A model generated the notes under the pieces. That model searched no databases and was not told the origin of the DNA. It saw nothing but the letters and a program-made list of their open reading frames with translations. Source: Staphylotrichum longicolle (Eukaryota; Ascomycota; Sordariomycetes; Sordariales; Chaetomiaceae). Taken from it: a stretch of DNA of 64,000 nucleotides. Below, one piece after another: positions 19,334-29,019 of the stretch (its first letter is position 1; each line of letters starts with the position of its first letter). The stretch covers positions 3,658,001 through 3,722,000 of the forward strand of contig JAHCVI010000002.1 in assembly GCA_019096155.1 (NCBI GenBank), in the 5' to 3' direction. Position numbers and translations under genes: made by a program.

Positions 19334-20869
19334 ATGAATACCAGAAAGACCACGCACCAGTTGTGGCATGTGAGCCGCGGCATTGTGTTTGCTGGCGGCA
19401 GCAGTGTGGTTTACCCTCGCTTGCCATCTATGAGACATCATAGCGCACCAGCAGCTGTTACCTCCGCCGGGCCCGATGTTTCTTTACCGTCAGTATTGGC
19501 GTCACCCAATGCGCCTAATGAGCTATGTGTTGGCCAATGGTCAGAAAATGCACAGATAGGGGCGGCAGCTCCCATCTCCGTCACTTCAACCACGGCTTCA
19601 ACCGCGACTGTCGTGGCGGAGGGAGCCGCCGAGGAAGACAAGGGTGCCGTGACCGAAACCACCACGGAGGAGTCCAAAGCAGAGGACACCGGCCCGGAGC
19701 TTCCCCCCTATACTCCTCTGGACTTCAAAATGCCAGACGAGGCATTTCAGGACGCGAAAAAGGCCGCCGAAGGGACGCCCGATTCGTTTTGGAAGTACAC
19801 CATGTATCGTGGTCCGGCTGAGGACGGTACCCTCGACGCCAAGGTCAAGGTTCACTACTGCACGAGCTCGCGCACTACGGAGCGAGTCATCAAGCAGTAC
19901 TTCATGAACGAGAAGGTCCTCGGCTTGGATCTGGAGTGGGTGAGCAACGCGCTCAAGTCCTGGGGCCCCAGGAAGAACGTGTCTCTCATCCAGCTGGCGT
20001 CTCCCAGTCGGATCGGGTTATTTCACATCGCTGCCTTCCCTGCAAAAGATACGCTGGTCGCACCGTCTCTCAAGAAGCTCCTGGAAGATCCTGAGATCAC
20101 CAAGGTTGGCGTTTGGATCAAGGGTGACTGCACACGCTTACAGAGCTTTCTGGACATCAAGACCCGCGGTCAGTTCGAACTGAGCCACCTCTACAAGCTC
20201 GTCAAGTACTCTAAGACCGGCGAACATAACCTCGTCAACAAAAAACTGGTTGCCTTGTCCACCCAAGTCAAAGAAACCCTCGGTCTGCCCTTGTTCAAGG
20301 GCAGCGATGTTCGCACTAGCGACTGGACCAAACCTTTGAACATGAATCAAATCATCTGTAAGCCATCTGCGGTACCAGCACGACGCTTTGACTAACAAAT
20401 GACAGACTCGTCATCCGACGCCTATGCGACAGTCCAAGCCTTTGCTGTCCTCAACCACCAACGTGAGAATCTTGAGAGTGTCCCTCCCCTGCCCCATCAT
20501 GCCGAGCTCAATCTCCCCATCGAGACGCCCGAGATCGTCGTTCCCGAAGCCACGGAAGAGCAGGAGCCGGACCCCGAAGCGGCCGTCGAAGATAGCGCTG
20601 CTATCCAGGACCAGGCCGTTCCCGAGGCCAAGACAGCCCTGGAAGACACGCTCGTCCGCGAAGATGGACCAGCCCCCGAAGATGAGCCCGTCTCCGATGC
20701 TCAACCAGATGCGGGCAACATGGCCCCGAAACTCGAAAAACTTCCTGGGGAACAAATAACCCCTGCTCCTCAATCCAAACGGGACGGCAAACCGTCATCC
20801 AAAACCAACTCCGAACCGCCTTCCAACCCTGGCCCGCGCGCAACAGCTGAGCTCAACAGCCAACCTTGA
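19334..20869 (+). CDS. DEDDy-type 3'-5' exonuclease
   Basis: Exons 19334-20357 and 20406-20869 join across a 48-base intron and give 495 residues. The central region (about residues 165-350) is a DnaQ-like 3'-5' exonuclease domain related to WRN and EXD2. Motif I is LGLDLEW with Asp199 and Glu201, motif II is GVWIKGDCTRLQ with Asp265, and motif III is YSSSD with Tyr342 and Asp346, reconstructed exactly across the splice junction. All four acidic residues and the tyrosine are present, so activity is expected. The first 90 residues or so are Ala/Ser/Thr-rich with scattered basic residues and could act as an organelle presequence. The C-terminal 130 residues are acidic and Pro-rich, without a domain. 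The substrate (RNA or DNA) and the compartment cannot be read from the sequence. Confidence 0.88.
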
Positions 20870-21554
20870 GCCCGCTTCACTCGCCATCAACCACAAATCA
20901 CTCTTGAGACCAGGCGAACCCACATCACCTGGCGTTTCTAAAAATCCAGCCATAGTGAAACCCCCGCTATGAGCTGGCGAAACCACGCCATGCACGGTCA
21001 CCACTTCACCCCAATGAACCGCCAGCCAGCCACGTCCGTTCCCACACAACCATACGAGTTGTTACGTCTTTGTGAGATGGGCCTGCTGGGGCCGGTCATC
21101 CCAGACGCACCAAGGCATCGCCGACTGGCCCCAGAACTGGCGCCACTAGGTCACAGCATGTTTTCTGATGTCATCAAACTTTGATATCTGCCGGGTTTAT
21201 CAGAGGTAAAGGTGAGAACTAGGACAACAGGACCGGCTGAACTCGTGACATTCAAGTTCCCGGGAGCAGGGCGTCTTGCGTTTACGTTAACGCAGGGATC
21301 AGGGTGTGTTGGACCTGGCAGCGGGAAGAAAACATGCTTTGAATTAGGGGGACGGGGCTGGCTTGGAAATGAAGTACACGAAGCAGGATCTATCCCAGGG
21401 GTTAAACACGAATGGAAAGATAGAGGGCGGCACAAGCAGTCATCATGGACCCTTTCCAATCTATCCATTCACTAGCTATCTGGGTATAACCTCCCCATCA
21501 CCTACACACAAGAACACCCGACTCTCCCCTTGGTTTTATATACATCCTTCCCCA
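20870..21554. other. Convergent intergenic region
   Basis: About 685 bases between the exonuclease stop and the YTM1 stop. No gene or RNA is seen; short open frames lack family signal. Confidence 0.45.
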
Positions 21555-23009
21555 CTACTCCGCAAGCACGTTCCTCCCCGAATTCACCTGCACCTTCTTA
21601 TCTTCACCACCACTCACGATCCCCAACCCGTCCCACACCACCCCAAACACCTTGCACCCTTCGCCCGCCACGGCCTTCTTCTTGCTATTCTGCCTGCTCT
21701 CCCGCTCGATGACGTAGACGGGCTCGCTGACGCTGCCCATGCCGCCCTCGTCCTTGGTCGCGGGGCGCACGCTGCGCAAGTCCCAGATGCGGCACGTCCC
21801 GTCGTGGGAGCCGGACACGAGAGAATACTCGTTGTCGGGGCAAGGGGCGAGGCTGACGACCTTGTTGGTGTGCCCGCGCAGCGTCATGACCGAGGTGGTG
21901 GAGGCGCTGGCGCGGGGGTCGACGAGGGTGATGTGCCGCGCGGCGGTACCGGCGGCGAGTAAAGGCGTGCCGCCACCGGCGCGGGGGAGCGCGCACAGGG
22001 AGAGGAGCGGGTGGGAGGTGGCGAGGGTGCTGACGACGGAGCCGGTGGTCAGGTCGATGGTCTTGACGGTGTGGTCTTGCGAGACGGAGTAGGCGACGGT
22101 GCGGTCGCGCGGGTCGAAGACGGCGGCGCTGGCGGGCGCCGAGTGGATTTGCATGAGCGAGAGGGGACCGCGTTGCGCGGTGGTGATGGAGGTGGTCACC
22201 TTGCGGCGTTTTGAGGTATGTGCGCCGGGGAGGAGCGAGGCGTCGGCTTCGGGGGCCGAGGCCTTGACTGTGCTCCAGAAGCCGATCGCGCCGTCGGCTG
22301 AGGCGGTCAAGAGACGCTTGGAGGCGCCGTCGACTTCGAGAGAGTCGATCGAGCCGCTGTGGCCGTAGAGCTCAAGGGTCGGCTTGAGGTCGCCCGAGAA
22401 TTGGTCGGTTTCGGTGTACTTCCATACCCGCACCGTCCGGTCCATGCCGGCGGAGGCGAGCTGGGAGTTGGTGAGAAACTTGGCAGCTTTTATGCTGGCT
22501 GTGTGTCCACCGTGGCTTCCTGAAGGGGAAGTCGCGATAACTTGGCCGGAGGCGTTCCATATCCTCAGCAGGCCGTCGTAAGACGCAGAGAGAATCCGGT
22601 CCTGGCCACGTTGGAAGCTGTCGCCAGACCACCGCCCGGAGGGTGAGGTGTGGGAGAGTACATCGACGGCGCTGACCCAGTCATCGTGCTCGAAGCTGGC
22701 TTCATAGACAGGCGGTATCAAGCTGCGGACGTATTGGAGGGTAAGGTTTGTCTCGAGGGACAGGCCGTTGCTGGTGAGGTAGTCTTCGAGGCTGGTGCGG
22801 AGGAAGCTGCCGTTGACGAGGAAGTCGAAGGGAATGGACCCGGTATCGAGCATGGACTCGGAGTTGAGAACCCTGGAAAGGCCATAGCGGCGGATGTCTG
22901 CGGGCACAAGGAGCTGTCGCTTGCTTTCGGGGAGCTGGAGATCGGCCTCGGTCGTGGTGAAGGTCACCTTGACCTGCGCCCCAGGGGCGTCGACCATTGG
23001 CTCATCCAT
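21555..23009 (-). CDS. YTM1: Ribosome biogenesis WD-repeat protein Ytm1/WDR12
   Basis: A single exon of 484 residues on the minus strand starts at ATG 23009, the first Met before the conserved region. Residues 10-75 or so form the NLE domain (VKVTFTTTEADLQLPESKRQ) that binds the Rea1/Mdn1 MIDAS domain. A seven-bladed WD40 propeller follows, with repeats such as VRVWKYTETD, IGFWST and GTCRIWDLRS, ending GGEDKKVQVNSG. Ytm1 forms the Nop7-Erb1-Ytm1 (PeBoW) complex needed for 60S subunit maturation in the nucleolus. The gene is head-to-head with the polymerase delta subunit gene, with only 378 bases between start codons. Confidence 0.95.
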   Translation of the reverse strand: MDEPMVDAPGAQVKVTFTTTEADLQLPESKRQLLVPADIRRYGLSRVLNSESMLDTGSIPFDFLVNGSFLRTSLEDYLTSNGLSLETNLTLQYVRSLIPPVYEASFEHDDWVSAVDVLSHTSPSGRWSGDSFQRGQDRILSASYDGLLRIWNASGQVIATSPSGSHGGHTASIKAAKFLTNSQLASAGMDRTVRVWKYTETDQFSGDLKPTLELYGHSGSIDSLEVDGASKRLLTASADGAIGFWSTVKASAPEADASLLPGAHTSKRRKVTTSITTAQRGPLSLMQIHSAPASAAVFDPRDRTVAYSVSQDHTVKTIDLTTGSVVSTLATSHPLLSLCALPRAGGGTPLLAAGTAARHITLVDPRASASTTSVMTLRGHTNKVVSLAPCPDNEYSLVSGSHDGTCRIWDLRSVRPATKDEGGMGSVSEPVYVIERESRQNSKKKAVAGEGCKVFGVVWDGLGIVSGGEDKKVQVNSGRNVLAE

Positions 23010-23387
23010 TGCACTGTTTTGCTGGGAAAGTACAATTCGATGCCACAGTTGTAATCGAGGAATGGATTTGCAGTCGAACTGGAGCGTGGCCGGTGCACAA
23101 TGAGTGTCGAAAGATTGTTTAGTGGTTGTCACAACAAGGGTTCGCTCAATCTGGTCCCGAGATTTTTTTTGGAGCCCAGGCTCAATGCCCCACGATCTTA
23201 TCTTATCATCGCACCCTGGTCGGAGGGGCAGGGTGCCTGACGCGACCCGTTAATTGCGGGCTGGAAGGGCCTGAATATCGTCGCGTTAAGCTTCGCCTAG
23301 CGCGTCGTGTAACCTCACAGGCCTCCCTCCCTGCCACGACCACCCGCTCCTGCTACAAACCAGAACAGAACAGCAGCGGCCGCGACT
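23010..23387. promoter_or_regulatory. Shared YTM1 / POL31 divergent promoter
   Basis: These 378 bases lie between two start codons facing away from each other, so both core promoters must fit here or overlap the leaders. ACGCGA-type and GCGCGT-type sequences occur near 23240 and 23300; they resemble MCB-like cell-cycle elements but are degenerate. The existence of a bidirectional promoter follows from the layout; the cell-cycle reading is speculative. Confidence 0.55.
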
Positions 23388-25226
23388 ATGGTGACTCTTG
23401 ACGAGATTGCAGGCACGGGTCTGCTCCAAAAGCCTTCGTAAGACCAAACAAACACTATCACCAAATAGCAAGCGATTTGCTAATCCAATTGCCTGCTTCA
23501 GTGGAGAGTCGCACCATCTCCTGGAGCGGAGCGACTCAAACTACAAACCTCTCGACAGCTTCGCCCTTCCGAAGGACCGCCAATACCAACAGCAATTTGC
23601 CGATATATACTTCTTGCGCCTTACAAAAATCAAGCCTGCCGTTGAAGAGATAGCTAGCACAGCATGGGAAGGCACGGTTCTTGGCGGCGAGACCGCGACC
23701 AAGGTCGACCGCGTCTTGGATGTTCGCCAGGGCCAGTTGTGCTGGGTCGCCGGCACAGTCTACATGGACATGCCGCTGAAGCCCAGCGTTCTTGAGGATG
23801 TGTCAAAGGACGTGAGTAGCAGATTCGCAACCCGTACACCAGCGGTCTCACACTGACATTCCCAGCGCTGGATTTCGGCCCCAACCACAACCGACTACTA
23901 CTTCTCCTCCGAGACTGGCGGCGAATCTCTCATGCTTGAGGATGACTCCGGCCGCATTCGTCTGGTTGGCAACGTTCTCAAGGACTACTTCCTCGTTACC
24001 GGCTGCATCATCGCCGTAATGGGCACTGAAAATGCCAACGGGGAATTCGAAGTAATCGACCTCAAGTTCGCCGACCTCCCTCCGCAACCCGACCGCTGGG
24101 CGCTTTCCAAGCCGCCCTCCAACGGCACCGCCAAAACATCCAAGGTCAAAGACGAAGATGTTGAGATGACCGGCCTCTCCGGCTCTCAACCATCCAAGAA
24201 GATCGCCATCGTCTCGGGCCTGGAATTTTCTGGCACCGACACCTCTTACGACATGGAGCTCAACTTGCTCCTCGAGTTCCTCTTGGGCGAAGCCCTCGGT
24301 CCAGCCGCGCAATCTGAGCTCTCTCAAATATCCCGGCTCATCATCGCCGGCAACTCCATCGCGAAACCATCCGACCACGATCCATCCACTGCCACAGCCG
24401 ACAAGAAGAACCACAAGAAATACGGCTACGACAGCTCCTCCTACAACCCGGTCCCCTCCCAACTCTTCGACACCTTCCTCTCCTCCCTACTTCCCACCAT
24501 GCCCATCACGCTCCTCCCCGGCATTCTCGACCCCGCCAACGCAAGCTACCCGCAGCAACCAATCCACGCTGCCATGTTCCCCAAAGCGCGCACCTACGCT
24601 TCCCTTCCCGGGTCAGAACCTGCAGAACCCGGGTGGTTGGACACGGTGACCAACCCCTGGGAGGGCGAGGTCGAAGGGTGGCGGATGCTGGGCACAGGCG
24701 GGCAGAACCTGGACGACATCTGCAAGTACGTTGACAGCGAAGACAGGCTGGGCATGATGGAGGCCATGTGTCGGTGGCGGTGTAGTGCGCCGACGGCGCC
24801 GGATACACTCTGTAAGTTCTTCTTCGTTCCCCTCAAGTCGCGGAACTTGGATTGGTGCTGACGAGAAACAACAGGGTCCTACCCCTTCCAAGACGACGAG
24901 CCCTTCGTCATGAAGGAGTGTCCGCATCTCTACTTTGTGGGCGGCCAACCCGAGTTCGGGACCAAGATCATCGAGGGACCCGAAGGGCAGATGGTGCGGC
25001 TGATCTTGGTGCCGTCCTTCGCCGCGACACGCGAGATCGTCTTGGTCGACACAGAAACGCTGGATGTGTCAAAGGTGAAAAATCACTGCTTAATTCATGA
25101 GGCTAAAAACGAAGAAGAAAAGGAAAACAAATCCACGCAGATCGATACCCGGGCAAGAGATACTGCCCTCGCTGGACTGCCGATTATTACCTCCCCATGC
25201 AGACCCTCCGAGTGTGTTGTCCGTGA
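23388..25226 (+). CDS. POL31: DNA polymerase delta small subunit (Pol31/POLD2)
   Basis: Exons 23388-23437, 23502-23811, 23866-24811 and 24875-25074 join in phase. The sequence contains the N-terminal region (YFLRLTKIKPAVEEIA), an OB fold, and an inactive calcineurin-like phosphoesterase domain with the family blocks AIVSGLEF, RLIIAGNSI, MPITLLPGILDPAN and CPHLYFVGGQPEFGTK, as in B subunits of family B polymerases. It bridges the catalytic Pol3 subunit and Pol32. The 3' end is uncertain. The conserved domain ends at LVDTETLDVSKV around base 25077, but the frame has no stop for over 1 kb. The best solution is a last intron from GTGAAA at 25075 to CATGCAG at 25202, which adds seven codons and a stop at 25226, for about 509 residues. 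Confidence 0.87.
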
Positions 25227-25307
25227 TGCATCGCATATGCTGTTGCCCCAATGCTCAACGCCGGCCCGAATGCCACCGCAAATGCTAACGATGCCCCTCT
25301 CCAAACC

Positions 25308-27626
25308 CTATCCTTTACGCCCCAAGGACGAATCACCCAGCCAACGCCGAACCTCCGCGCAACAAACCCCTTTTTGCTCCTCTACCCGACCCCATTCCCG
25401 TTCCCTTCCACAAACCTCAAGACGACTAAGGGCGATACGCCCGCAGCTCCCCGCCAACTCGGGCAATCGAGATGATAAGCGAATCCATCCCCTGACGACT
25501 CTCTGGTCATCGCTGTCATCCTCATCGTCATCATCATCATACGCGTCAGCATCGAACCGCGCATCCTCCTTCGCTTGCTGCTCCCTGCGCCGCCGCTCGG
25601 CAGCACCATGGTCCTCCCAAACGCCCCCGCGCAGCGCCATCTCGGGTCGCAAACAAGCATCCTCAATGTGCCGGCGCAGCTGCGCCAGGGTCTTCTCCGC
25701 CTCTGCGCCCTGCGCGCGTCGCTTCTCCTGCATCAGGGCGTCGTTCGCCCAGAGGTGGCCCATCATGCCGTTCCGCGACAGGGCCTCCATGTGGCGCGGC
25801 AGACAGCGCAGGTCGATGGTGGTCTCGAGGTGGCGTCTCCTGGGCCGCTGGGCGCGGACAGAGGCGGTGTCTGAATCGCCGTCGGCGCCGTCAGAATCCT
25901 CTTCGTCTTCGGAGTCGACGACGCCGTCCTTGATGTCGGAGTTGACGTGCACGTTGATGCGCAAAAAGTCGACGTTGAGGCGCTGGAGCGCCTTGAGGAC
26001 GGGCGCGCCCCTGCTGAAGAAGCCGACGGTGGTGAGGAAGCGGCCGTCGTGGGCGGTCACACTATGGTTCCCCGAACCCGGCGCTCGCTCGCCGCGGTGT
26101 GTCTGCATGAGCGGCGAGATCGTGATGGTCAGCGTGTGAAGATGAATAGAAGTGCAGGGAGGCGGGGGGGGCGACGGAAGCAAAGGGGAGCCCGCACCAG
26201 CAGGTACGAGGGTCTCGAGAGCGGCGCTCATGAGCTTTTCGTATGCAGTGTTTGTGCGGTTCGACTCCAGTTCAATGATCATGTGTCGGATAAGATGGCC
26301 GTATTTGGCAAGGTTGATGATGGAGCGGCTCTCTTGCTCCCACCGGCCTCTGCCAGATCCCCGCTGACCTCGTCTCAAGCCACTGGCATTCTCAACGACC
26401 TCGGGGTCTCGAAGCAGGTAAAGGAAGGTATTTTTTGAGTAGAGGATCCGTGTAGCTTCCACAGCGGTGCGCCGACATACACTCAAGATTCCTGTATCGA
26501 TGGTGTTGTCAACATCGTCGGTCCTGGCTCCGCGACGAGTGGAGCGGCGGGCCACCTCGGTCCATAGGCCATGGACACGGATGGGCATCGGTGACACAAG
26601 CAGCTGTCGATATATCTTGTCGCGGATCTCGACCGCCAACGTGAAGAAGTGAGTCGTTGCCTCAATGCTCTCCAACACAATTGCGACCTCGGTCGTGTTT
26701 GACTCGGGTATGATGTTCTCATGTGCGGCTGATCTGCTGCTCTGCTGTGCTCGCCGTTCGACGGCAGACTCCACTCCCCTACGCGTCTGTTTTCGTCGCT
26801 TCCCGCCCCGGATACGACGTCTGGTCTCTGATTGGGCTTCTGACTGAGCCTCAGGTCGGACCTTTGGTTGAGCTTCTCGTCGGACCTCTGCTTGAGCTTC
26901 TAGCCGGACCTCTGGCTGAACATCTAGTCGGAACTCTGGTCGTCCCTCCAGTCTGATTCCCTGCTGGGCCTCTGCTTGGTTTTCTGGCTGGCTCCCTCGG
27001 TTTCTGGGAGTTCCAAGAACGAGTGGCCTCAGCTGACGGCGTATCTCAGCGGCAGGGGGATCGATAATTATGACATCGTCGTCACGGTTGCCGAGAAAGG
27101 AGGTTTGACGCTGTGGTCGGTCGCTTTTGGTCAAGTCCACGAATGCCACCGGTCGCGGTGCATAGCTCAAGACGCTGGGCGGTGGTTCAACGATAATGAC
27201 ATCGTCGTCACTATCGTCAGAATAGGTCCCTTTGCGCTTGAGCCCGTTGGGCGAGAAATTCTTGGACGAAGGAGGTGTATGTGGTACAGGATGAGATGGT
27301 CTCGCAGCTGGACGAGAGGGCGAGGTATGTGTTTGCCAGCGCTGGCTGGTTGATTCCTGGCCATTATTGTTGACGAGTAATGGGGTGTGGTGACTAGGCT
27401 GGGCGAGTGTGTGCTGGTCCAAATCCACGAATTGCACTCCACCCAGGTGCATCCTTTGATGTGAGAGCCATGTCGAAACTTTTGCGACAGTGGGAAGAGC
27501 CCGGACTGATTCCCTACGAAGCGCACTGAGGGAGTTGTGGCCAATGGTGGCGGCTTCGATCTCAACTAGTGTCCGACGTCTGCCGCGGTCGAGGCGAGCG
27601 TGGAAAGGGTTCTTTTGAGTTGGCAT
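25308..27626 (-). CDS. 2EXR/F-box-like protein with SUMO-interacting-like motifs
   Basis: A single uninterrupted frame gives 772 residues from ATG 27626. Four hydrophobic-acidic motifs lie in the first 190 residues: VQFVDL (64-69), VIIV after a run of Asp (143-146), FVDL (162-165) and VIII after three Asp (185-188). These match SUMO-interacting motif patterns. Residues 223-264 hold an imperfect eight-residue repeat (PEVRLEAQ type). Near residue 327 the segment FFTLAVEIRDKIYRQLL opens a fungal 2EXR/F-box-like domain that continues to about residue 470, with a segment typical of that family (ILSVCRRTAVEATRILYSKN). The C-terminus is Arg- and Glu-rich with an acidic run (YDDDDDEDDSDD). A role in recognising SUMO-modified proteins is an inference from motifs only. 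The gene converges on POL31, with about 80 bases between the predicted stops. Confidence 0.78.
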   Translation of the reverse strand: MPTQKNPFHARLDRGRRRTLVEIEAATIGHNSLSALRRESVRALPTVAKVSTWLSHQRMHLGGVQFVDLDQHTLAQPSHHTPLLVNNNGQESTSQRWQTHTSPSRPAARPSHPVPHTPPSSKNFSPNGLKRKGTYSDDSDDDVIIVEPPPSVLSYAPRPVAFVDLTKSDRPQRQTSFLGNRDDDVIIIDPPAAEIRRQLRPLVLGTPRNRGSQPENQAEAQQGIRLEGRPEFRLDVQPEVRLEAQAEVRREAQPKVRPEAQSEAQSETRRRIRGGKRRKQTRRGVESAVERRAQQSSRSAAHENIIPESNTTEVAIVLESIEATTHFFTLAVEIRDKIYRQLLVSPMPIRVHGLWTEVARRSTRRGARTDDVDNTIDTGILSVCRRTAVEATRILYSKNTFLYLLRDPEVVENASGLRRGQRGSGRGRWEQESRSIINLAKYGHLIRHMIIELESNRTNTAYEKLMSAALETLVPAGAGSPLLPSPPPPPCTSIHLHTLTITISPLMQTHRGERAPGSGNHSVTAHDGRFLTTVGFFSRGAPVLKALQRLNVDFLRINVHVNSDIKDGVVDSEDEEDSDGADGDSDTASVRAQRPRRRHLETTIDLRCLPRHMEALSRNGMMGHLWANDALMQEKRRAQGAEAEKTLAQLRRHIEDACLRPEMALRGGVWEDHGAAERRRREQQAKEDARFDADAYDDDDDEDDSDDQRVVRGWIRLSSRLPELAGSCGRIALSRLEVCGREREWGRVEEQKGVCCAEVRRWLGDSSLGRKG
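26837..26960. repeat. 24-base coding minisatellite
   Basis: About four to five imperfect copies of a 24-base unit sit in frame inside the 2EXR-like gene, each encoding eight residues of the PEVRLEAQ type (minus strand). Copies differ by several substitutions, including synonymous ones, so the array is not recent, or it has been maintained by selection. Confidence 0.8.
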
Positions 27627-28604
27627 CTTGAGGAAAGCTGACGACAATGTGGAATCTCCGAGGAAGGAGCTGGATTGTATCGCAAATCCGGTTAGTTGTC
27701 GGTTCTCTAGGACATCTCGCTTCAGATTGCCCTTCAAGTCTGTCGACCTTGAATGGCATCGACGTGCCTATAGGTGAAGGAAAGGGTCAACGGGAATCCA
27801 AATCCAGCCATTGGCCCTCGTGGGATGAGAACCGTTGTAGGTTGTTGTCCCTGACTGCCAATGACAGATCCAATTGCGGACTGAGGCAAAGATGAGGAAA
27901 ATTCTGTCACTTACCAGCAGCTGAAGAAAATGGTCGCTGTTGTTCTGTGGGAAACGACGAACTGAAGTGAAGAGGAGACAGTGCGACTCAGGCAACTCGC
28001 CTGAAGGCACCAGGAAAGTACTGAAGAAGCCTAGGAAAAGATGAGAAAGAAAAGCTCAACCAAGAGCACACAACAAACAAATTGCCCTGGGCTTGCAATG
28101 TCCGGTTTGACGAAGGATGCTTGATGTGTGCAGGAACGTACGCGAGTTTCTTCTGTGATTTGGCTCAAGAGCACAGCTGGGAAACTGTGTAGAAAGGGAA
28201 ACACCCAGAATTTGGGTTTTCGAAGAAGAAGAAAGTGGTAAACTTTGACCTGGTCGGATGAGTTGCAGTTCAAAACATCACCAAGAGATCTGGTGAGCAG
28301 TCTCTCCGTCCCAAGAAGATTCCGGCCTTCTCGTCGGCAGGCGGGGAAGCGCTTAGGTTGGTAAAACACCTCGGACCGCACCTCTGCCCAAACAATCTGT
28401 AAGTTCTCTGTCGGAGGCAAAGTGTAAGGAAGCTTTTCCTCGTCGCCAAAAGTCGGTAGGGTACCTACCTTCCCAAACGGCCGAGGAAAAGTCACATCTG
28501 CTAGGGCCTGCAAAGAACCCGGACACAAGCGCCTTCCAAGTTTGTTTACCGAATACTTCTGAGCCGGCTAAGGTGCCTCCCTTCGAAAATCCATCTGTTC
28601 TCGG

Positions 28605-28618
28605 GTTACCATGGTAAT
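28605..28618. promoter_or_regulatory. RFX-type X-box palindrome
   Basis: The sequence GTTACCATGGTAAT contains a perfect 12-base palindrome, TTACCATGGTAA, and fits the GTTRCCATGGYAAC consensus of RFX-family factors at all but the last position (the final T is tolerated as a pyrimidine). In fungi the RFX protein Crt1/Rfx1 represses DNA-damage and ribonucleotide-reductase genes. It is about 1 kb upstream of the 2EXR-like gene and 1.6 kb upstream of the dehydratase gene. Binding is inferred from sequence only. Confidence 0.5.
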
Positions 28619-28991
28619 CTCCGATACACTTTCATCTGATGCCGTGCTTAAGTTTGCCGATGCAAGCGACCACGAACCACAAAGCGCTTTCATGACGCGG
28701 CCCTACGGTAGGTTGTGGTTCTCCTTCAATTTCGAACCGCATCATTCCCTTCTTGCCTAGATTTTTCATGGGCCCTGTTTCTCTCCTCCGGTCAACTTAT
28801 CTGGCATACATCCGCAGCCCTGAGGCTCCCATACCAGGTTATGACCCCTCAGTGTTTGAACTTATCCCCACCGCCGTTCCGACAACTTCTTTTCTGATGC
28901 CGAGCCAATTTTGGGCAGACGTAGCGAGCTGTCGTGTTGTTGGCGAAAATGCTGACCATCCCATCCCCTTACCCTGGGCCAGGAGCTGCCC

Positions 28992-29019
28992 CCAACGGCC
29001 AACGGCCAACGGCCAACGG
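28992..29019. repeat. Tandem heptamer (CCAACGG)4
   Basis: Four perfect head-to-tail copies of a seven-base unit lie in the non-coding gap. It is probably a simple replication-slippage minisatellite; no function is evident. Confidence 0.9.

Noticed and set aside
24910..26139. 410-residue extension of the polymerase delta subunit
   Set aside because: The added part is antisense to the 2EXR-like gene and has no similarity to polymerase subunits; splicing near 25075 is a better explanation.
28031..28528. 165-residue open frame on the minus strand
   Set aside because: Low-information translation with no recognisable domain; position upstream of a divergent gene suggests leader or promoter DNA.
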